A stretch of 36,830 bases of DNA from Shewanella xiamenensis (GTDB lineage Bacteria > Pseudomonadota > Gammaproteobacteria > Enterobacterales > Shewanellaceae), in contig NZ_BMOP01000035.1 in assembly GCF_014647135.1 (NCBI RefSeq), positions 1 to 36,830 on the forward strand, in the 5' to 3' direction. Below, piece after piece: positions 32,987-36,830 of the stretch. A program made the translations under genes and the position numbers. The notes under the pieces were generated by a model. That model was not told where the DNA came from and made no database searches. It was given only the letters and a program-made list of their open reading frames with translations. Position 1 is the first letter of the stretch. Each line of letters starts with the position of its first letter.

Positions 32987-34776
32987 GGATTTTTAGGATA
33001 AAAATACTCGGGCTTACGTTCAATATGGGTAAAACGACGGGTATTTTTATAGGGCAGTTTCATAAAGCCGGAAACGCCATGACCTTGAATTTTACCGACA
33101 TAATGCAAAATGCGGTCGAGGCTGGCGCGAAACGCTGCCTGTTTACGCGGGTTGAGCAACTTTAAGTAACTGTGGATCTTTAAGTGGTTCGGTAGGGCTT
33201 CAAAAATAATGCAACCTGTATGGTGGATTTGGTTGATCCTCGCCAATTCCTCCATGATTTCGTTCGGTAGTTCAAGGTTTTCATCCGGATCTTTACCATC
33301 TTCAAAGTAAGAATGCAGCCGCGATTTATCCTCGAGGGTTGGCACATCACCCACTTCAAAGGGCAGTTGTAAATCGGCACTGGCGACAAAAGGTTCGTGA
33401 ATGTTTTCACGCTCGATATGCAGCGTATCTCTGGCGTTAAAAAAGCAGGCCTTAAAGACGCCGATCCGTTTAATTCCCCGTGCGAGGGTCACCATATTAT
33501 TAACGGCGATGATGAGCGCGCTTTTTTGTTTGGCATCGTAAATGGCAAGATTAGAATCAATAAACACGCCGGTTTCTTGCCAATGAATCGCTAGTCCGCC
33601 CACGATCGGATATTGGCCTAGACGACCCACGGCGGCGATAAAGCCTTTTTCGGTGTCGCCCATGCCAGCTAAGAAGTTGCGATAGTATTTTTCGAGTTGA
33701 ATATCGTCCATCTTGGCGATGGGATCGTAAGCATTATGTTCTTTTAAGAATGATTTACGCGAACTGTAACTGACTGTTTCGACATCTTTTTCACGGGATT
33801 GGACCCAGACGGGGATGTCCCCCATCAGCTCAGCTTTTAACAATTCAGGTAAGTGCAATCTATGGCTGTGGCGCATGCTTTTGAGAAAATAATCTCCCGC
33901 TAGATTGCGCTGCACGGCATCACTACTAAGCATGCCTTCCAAGGTGCGCGCTAATTCCATCGGTAAGCCAATGCTGGTGGGCGGGATAACCTGCGCACCG
34001 AATCGACTGGCTTGTCCAGAGGCTAAGGCATATAAAGTTGCCGCCACGCCTTGCTCGTCAAAGCGTGGGCTGGAGAGTGCGCCGTTTAGCTGTTCTTCGC
34101 CAATAAAATACACATCTCCCATGCGAGCATTGGTGTGTTGCTGATCGCTCGACATCAGCGTCATCACATTGTCTTCGACGGCCTTGTTATATTCATCCCG
34201 TTGCGCAAACACGGCAGAGCCCCAGTCGATTAAGGATAAGTGTTGGCTTTCAATATCATAAACAAGATTAGAGGGTTTAATATCGCCATGTACTAAGGGT
34301 TTGCCAGTGCGTAGATAGTAGAGAATATCGGCGAGTTGGCGGGCTATACTCATTACCATCGCGGGAGGCAGAGCGCCTAAGCGGCGGCAAAGTTGCTCCA
34401 AATCTTCACCTTTAGCCCGTTCCATCACTAAAATCCCTTGTTTGCCGACCCGCTCAAATTTGATCGCCCCCGGAATATTGGGGTGTTTAAGCAAGGACAG
34501 CATAAAGGCTTCTTCCTCTAAGCGGTCTTGAATATGCTGCGGCAGATTAATTCTTGAGAATTTAAATACATGGGCTTCGTCGGCCTGATTAATTCCCGCA
34601 AACACAAAGCCATAAGCCCCCTTACCGATAAACTCAATGTCTCGATAACCCAACTTACTTAACTGTTGTTTACATAAACGGATCCACGCCTTGTGCTTGC
34701 GGGCATCGTTAGCCTTGAGCAAATAAATCGATTGCTCTTCGGAAATGTAAAAATGTTGTAGTTGGGGTGTTTGCAA
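32968..34776 (-). CDS. Ser/Thr protein kinase with unrecognised C-terminal half
   Basis: 602 aa, no signal or membrane helix. A eukaryotic-type kinase domain (about 45-300) has the glycine loop GKGAYGFVFAG (51-61), K72 in VFKF, a Glu-rich helix near 87-90, the catalytic loop H163-G-D165-IKPSN170, and D184-W-G in place of DFG. Catalytic residues are all there, so activity is expected. An N-terminal 45-residue helical stretch precedes it. Residues about 300-602 match nothing I recognise; they include VGGLAIHWQETGVFIDSNLAIYD and a late helical, basic segment. The start is TTG 34776, backed by AAGGAG seven bases upstream. Substrates are unknown; divergent from a Cys-rich gene. Confidence 0.85.
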   Translation of the reverse strand: MQTPQLQHFYISEEQSIYLLKANDARKHKAWIRLCKQQLSKLGYRDIEFIGKGAYGFVFAGINQADEAHVFKFSRINLPQHIQDRLEEEAFMLSLLKHPNIPGAIKFERVGKQGILVMERAKGEDLEQLCRRLGALPPAMVMSIARQLADILYYLRTGKPLVHGDIKPSNLVYDIESQHLSLIDWGSAVFAQRDEYNKAVEDNVMTLMSSDQQHTNARMGDVYFIGEEQLNGALSSPRFDEQGVAATLYALASGQASRFGAQVIPPTSIGLPMELARTLEGMLSSDAVQRNLAGDYFLKSMRHSHRLHLPELLKAELMGDIPVWVQSREKDVETVSYSSRKSFLKEHNAYDPIAKMDDIQLEKYYRNFLAGMGDTEKGFIAAVGRLGQYPIVGGLAIHWQETGVFIDSNLAIYDAKQKSALIIAVNNMVTLARGIKRIGVFKACFFNARDTLHIERENIHEPFVASADLQLPFEVGDVPTLEDKSRLHSYFEDGKDPDENLELPNEIMEELARINQIHHTGCIIFEALPNHLKIHSYLKLLNPRKQAAFRASLDRILHYVGKIQGHGVSGFMKLPYKNTRRFTHIERKPEYFYPKNPKEIGA

Positions 34777-35017
34777 TGCGAGGCTCCTTGTTTGGGTTAT
34801 TTAAACAGCAAGCGGGTATGTTAAGCAAATAGGAGCGGAGATTTATTTTAAGAGGATAAAATGCGCACTGTTTGCGGCTCACCTATCCCATCATTTCGTC
34901 GCTGACTTTGATTTATATCAAGTTAAATCGTATAGAGTCTAGGTAATCTTAAGCACATTGGATTGGGATATATTTTTGTTAAATTTCCCGTGGACAAAGT
35001 GGATTTAAGGAGGGCAT
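34777..35017. promoter_or_regulatory. divergent region between the kinase and Cys-rich genes
   Basis: 241 bases. It holds the AAGGAG of the TTG-started kinase gene at its left edge and AAGGAGGGC of the Cys-rich gene at its right edge. The middle is AT-rich; no operator was recognised. Confidence 0.4.
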
Positions 35018-35356
35018 ATGCCCGCCCCAGATAAGGCTTTATTGATCGAGTTATTAGAGTTTCCGCGTAAGCGAATTTTACAGTCAATGGAAGTGACTCA
35101 TTGTCCACATGCGGTATTTTTTAATGATAGCGATGAGCAGTGTCTAACATGCCACCAAGGTATGGAGTGTATCTGGATGAACCAGAATGATGAGCTGGTG
35201 GCCGTCGAACAAAAATCCATCTCCGAGCTTAAGCAGCAATTGCTTATTGCCGTCGACTTTATTGATTCTTCACTCAGCCCACACCATCTTTCCCGTCGCC
35301 AATGCCAATGTGATAACTGTGCTTGGTTACGCCGGGTGCAAGAAGCATTGTCTTAA
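35018..35356 (+). CDS. Cys-rich cytoplasmic protein, unknown function
   Basis: 112 aa with no signal. Seven cysteines and several histidines: H28-C29-P-H31, C42-L-T-C45-H46, C51, then C96-Q-C98-D-N-C101. Such spacing suggests one or two metal sites (zinc, or a cluster if reducing). The middle (65-85) is a Leu-rich helix. AAGGAGG six bases before the ATG is the strongest ribosome site in the window, so high translation is likely. No family name was recognised; it appears conserved in Shewanella from memory only. It is divergent from the kinase gene and 107 bases before tpm. Confidence 0.65.
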   Translation: MPAPDKALLIELLEFPRKRILQSMEVTHCPHAVFFNDSDEQCLTCHQGMECIWMNQNDELVAVEQKSISELKQQLLIAVDFIDSSLSPHHLSRRQCQCDNCAWLRRVQEALS

Positions 35357-35463
35357 TCATTAACTATTTCCATCGCTATGATTAACTTGCCGTATTTGAG
35401 ATTTTGCATCCACTCGTAAATGCCATTAGAGTAAGGATAACTTTAGCCTTTTGAGATATACCT

Positions 35464-36120
35464 ATGGAACCTGGTTTTTGGCACGAGAAGTGGCAGCAAC
35501 AACAGATTGGTTTTCATCAACAAGACGTTAATCCTTTCCTCGTCACGTATTGGCATCAATTGGCGCTTCCCGCCGATGCCAAGGTTTTTGTTCCCCTGTG
35601 TGGTAAGTCTTTGGATATGTGTTTTTTAGCCGAGCAGGGGCATCAAGTGATTGGTTGTGAGTTGAATGAACTCGCTGTGCAACAGTTTTTTAGCGATAAC
35701 CAATTGCCAATGCAGCAAAGTGCAGAAGGCGAACATCAGCATTACCAAACCGAACAGATAAGTTTGTATCAAGGCGATATCTTCACCTTACCTCAGTCTA
35801 TTACGGCGCAAGTGAGTGGTTTTTATGATCGCGCGGCCTTGATTGCCTGGCCTGAGAGTATGCGGGCGCAATATGCCAAGCAATTAGCGCAGTTATTGCC
35901 TTCGGGCAGTGTTGGTTTATTGGTGACCTTAGACTACCCGCAGGACGCTTTAAGTGGGCCACCTTTTGCGGTGTCGCCAACTTGGGTAGAAACACATTTA
36001 AGTGACGATTTTGAAATCCAGCTCTTGGATTGTCAGGACGTGCTTGCGGACAACCCGAGGTTTGTTAAGAAAGAAGTCCCTTGGTTGAATGAAGCTGCGT
36101 ATTTATTAAAACGCCGATAA
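35464..36120 (+). CDS. tpm: thiopurine S-methyltransferase
   Basis: This 218 aa SAM-dependent methyltransferase is of the bacterial TPMT family, which methylates thiopurines in vitro and in bacteria is linked to selenium and tellurite methylation. Recognised blocks: the N-terminal FWHEKWQQQQIGFHQ, VFVPLCGKSLDMCFLAEQGHQVIGCELN (the SAM loop and acidic strand), YQGDIFTLP, FYDRAALIAWPESMR, and the C-terminal VPWLNEAAYLLKRR. Full length for the family. No clear Shine-Dalgarno sequence precedes the ATG. Convergent with bfd across a hairpin. Confidence 0.93.
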   Translation: MEPGFWHEKWQQQQIGFHQQDVNPFLVTYWHQLALPADAKVFVPLCGKSLDMCFLAEQGHQVIGCELNELAVQQFFSDNQLPMQQSAEGEHQHYQTEQISLYQGDIFTLPQSITAQVSGFYDRAALIAWPESMRAQYAKQLAQLLPSGSVGLLVTLDYPQDALSGPPFAVSPTWVETHLSDDFEIQLLDCQDVLADNPRFVKKEVPWLNEAAYLLKRR

Positions 36121-36128
36121 ACAGAGTG

Positions 36129-36174
36129 CATCCCATTGAGCGACAAGCATTTGTGCTGTTGACTGAGTGGGATG
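36129..36174. terminator. imperfect hairpin after tpm
   Basis: CATCCCATTGAG (36129-36140) pairs with CTGAGTGGGATG (36163-36174), 11 of 12 counting one G-U. The loop holds the small hairpin AGCA-TTTG-TGCT. There is no T run, so its strength is uncertain. Confidence 0.45.
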
Positions 36175-36314
36175 TCCCATTAAGGGGATGTGCGGCAATA
36201 TCTGTTTTTAAGCTTGATATTGTGCAATATCTCAAAACGATGTGGATGTTAGCGATTAGGAATAGCAGTGAGCACAAAAATGATGTTTTGCTTAAAGGGG
36301 TTGAAGATTCTAAG

Positions 36315-36506
36315 TTAAGCGACTTCGTAGTAATTAGGTTCGATTTCGAGTTGGTTTTGGATGATTTGTACGGCCATTCTTGCGCATTTGCCGCATTGAT
36401 CGGCAACGCCTAAACGCTTTTTAACGTCAGCAAGACTTGTATCGCCTTGGCTTACTGCGTTTTTGATCTGAGTATCTGTGATGGCGTGACAAAGACAAAC
36501 GTACAT
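36315..36506 (-). CDS. bfd: bacterioferritin-associated ferredoxin
   Basis: This 63 aa [2Fe-2S] protein passes electrons to bacterioferritin so that stored ferric iron is released. The four cluster cysteines are in place: C4 and C6 in YVCLCHAITD, C38 and C41 in DQCGKCARM. Length matches the E. coli protein (64 aa). The ATG has GGAG eight bases upstream. No bacterioferritin gene is beside it. A Fur-like box lies upstream, fitting induction in low iron. Confidence 0.94.
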   Translation of the reverse strand: MYVCLCHAITDTQIKNAVSQGDTSLADVKKRLGVADQCGKCARMAVQIIQNQLEIEPNYYEVA

Positions 36507-36539
36507 TTTTGGAACTCCAACATAAGTTGGGCTAATTCT

Positions 36540-36560
36540 AAATGAAAACGCTTATCAAAT
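36540..36560 (-). promoter_or_regulatory. Fur-like box upstream of bfd
   Basis: On the minus strand this reads about TTGATAAGCGTTTTCATTTA. GATAA and TCATT match the Fur consensus halves; the middle is less good. The site lies 34-54 bases before the start codon. Confidence 0.4.
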
Positions 36561-36718
36561 GCAATATTGTTGGTGGTCTTGTTTTCTCAATTTTCTATTT
36601 TGTTACCTTTAGCACATTTTTTGAGCTAATCTCAAAGGGCGTGAATCAAGGCTGAGTGTTTAGATCAAAATGGATGATTGAATTGGTATCAGGGAAGGAT
36701 AGCTCATGGATAATGGAA

Positions 36719-36800
36719 TGGACCCATCCACTTTAAATCGGCCTCGCAATGGGCCACGATGTAGTCGCTAAAACTCATCAGAAAGAGGACGGGTCCACCT
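36719..36800 (+). ncRNA. candidate structured leader or bridge RNA region of the IS110 element
   Basis: The two arms TGGACCCATCC and GGACGGGTCCA pair at 10 of 11 positions and enclose about 57 bases. Inside, ATCGGCC (36737-36743) and GGCC-AC-GAT (36752-36760) form a seven-pair hairpin with a two-base bulge. IS110-group elements encode a guide RNA in the left end before the recombinase gene; IS1111-group elements instead have subterminal inverted repeats and carry the RNA at the right end. With only the left end here, both readings stay open. About 80 bases is short compared with the known 177 base bridge RNA of IS621. Confidence 0.35.
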
Positions 36801-36830
36801 ATGAAGATTACTACAATCGGTTTAGATATC
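36801..36830 (+). CDS. IS110-family transposase/recombinase, N-terminal fragment (runs off the edge)
   Basis: Ten codons, MKITTIGLDI, in perfect agreement with the left-edge copy. AGAGGA lies about 11 bases upstream, partly inside the second stem arm, so folding of the leader could mask translation. The remainder is outside the window. Confidence 0.75.
   Translation, partial: MKITTIGLDI

Larger units (their letters stand above)
36704..36830 (+). mobile_element. IS110-family element, left end (partial, direct copy)
   Basis: This is the mirror of bases 1-125, identical over 125 bases. The shared block starts at TCATGG (36704); the flank before it (GGATAGC) differs from that of the other copy (GTTGG). 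It contains GATAAT (36709-36714), the stem arm TGGACCCATCC (36719-36729), a hairpin (36737-36760), the second arm GGACGGGTCCA (36787-36797) and the transposase start at 36801. The element continues past the edge. It lies about 200 bases upstream of bfd. Confidence 0.8.

Noticed and set aside
36126..36413. 95-codon frame after tpm
   Set aside because: Its second half runs antisense through bfd, its first part lies over a hairpin, and there is no ribosome site; bfd is certain.
1..36830. Composite transposon formed by the two IS copies
   Set aside because: IS110-family elements do not normally mobilise the DNA between copies, and the cargo is core chromosomal genes; an inversion-prone segment is the better description.
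1..36830. CRISPR arrays, prophage, tRNA or rRNA genes
   Set aside because: No regularly spaced repeats, phage structural genes or tRNA-like cloverleaf with CCA end were seen by eye; a tRNA scan would settle the last point.

Overview
The window reads as a chromosomal segment of a marine or aquatic gammaproteobacterium, most likely Shewanella. The gene complement fits that genus: rapA, cmoM, plsC, rraB, fhs, tpm, bfd, a DUF3016 protein, many c-di-GMP proteins and a large hybrid kinase. So do the moderate GC content and the conserved but poorly described Shewanella-type proteins. The assignment is by recognition only; no search was run. No rRNA, tRNA, CRISPR array, prophage or plasmid backbone was seen.

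The two edges are the same DNA in opposite orientation. Bases 1-125 are the exact reverse complement of 36704-36828. Each copy ends in the first codons of a transposase beginning MKITTIGLDI, which is IS110-family (IS110/IS1111, DEDD recombinase). Each copy also carries a 75-100 bp non-coding left end with a -10-like box at its tip and a long-range stem. The roughly 36.6 kb between them is therefore bracketed by two inverted IS110-type copies, and the non-coding ends are candidates for the family's guide (bridge) RNA or for subterminal recombination sites.

From left to right: a small exported Cys protein and a DUF3016 protein (199-1302); an EAL-CBS-GGDEF protein, a small PriC-like protein and a TraB/GumN protein (1316-4431); cmoM (4563-5351); a 263 bp MITE-like repeat with 22 bp terminal inverted repeats (5560-5822); a MaoC-like hot-dog protein and an aldo/keto reductase; fhs; and an MscS-type channel. 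Then come two small membrane proteins, one of 41 aa and found by eye. A likely zinc cassette follows (12491-15714): a His/Cys-rich small protein, a His-rich outer-membrane barrel, a ZnuA-like binding protein and a ZnuB-like permease, with no ATPase gene present.

The second half holds plsC and rraB; a two-gene signalling operon (REC-CheC followed by PAS-GGDEF); a crotonase with operator-like palindromes upstream; a DUF3530 protein; rapA; and a PIN-PhoH gene preceded by a textbook Pho box. After these come a 1236 aa dCache-PAS-PAS hybrid histidine kinase, a secreted zincin metalloprotease, a Ser/Thr kinase with an unrecognised C-terminal half, a Cys-rich protein, tpm and bfd.

Most genes are ordinary core genes separated by clear bidirectional hairpin terminators. 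The parts most worth a second look are the inverted IS110 ends with their structured left end, the MITE, the ATPase-less zinc cassette, the kinase with its orphan C-terminal region, and the regulatory sites upstream of phoH and the crotonase gene.
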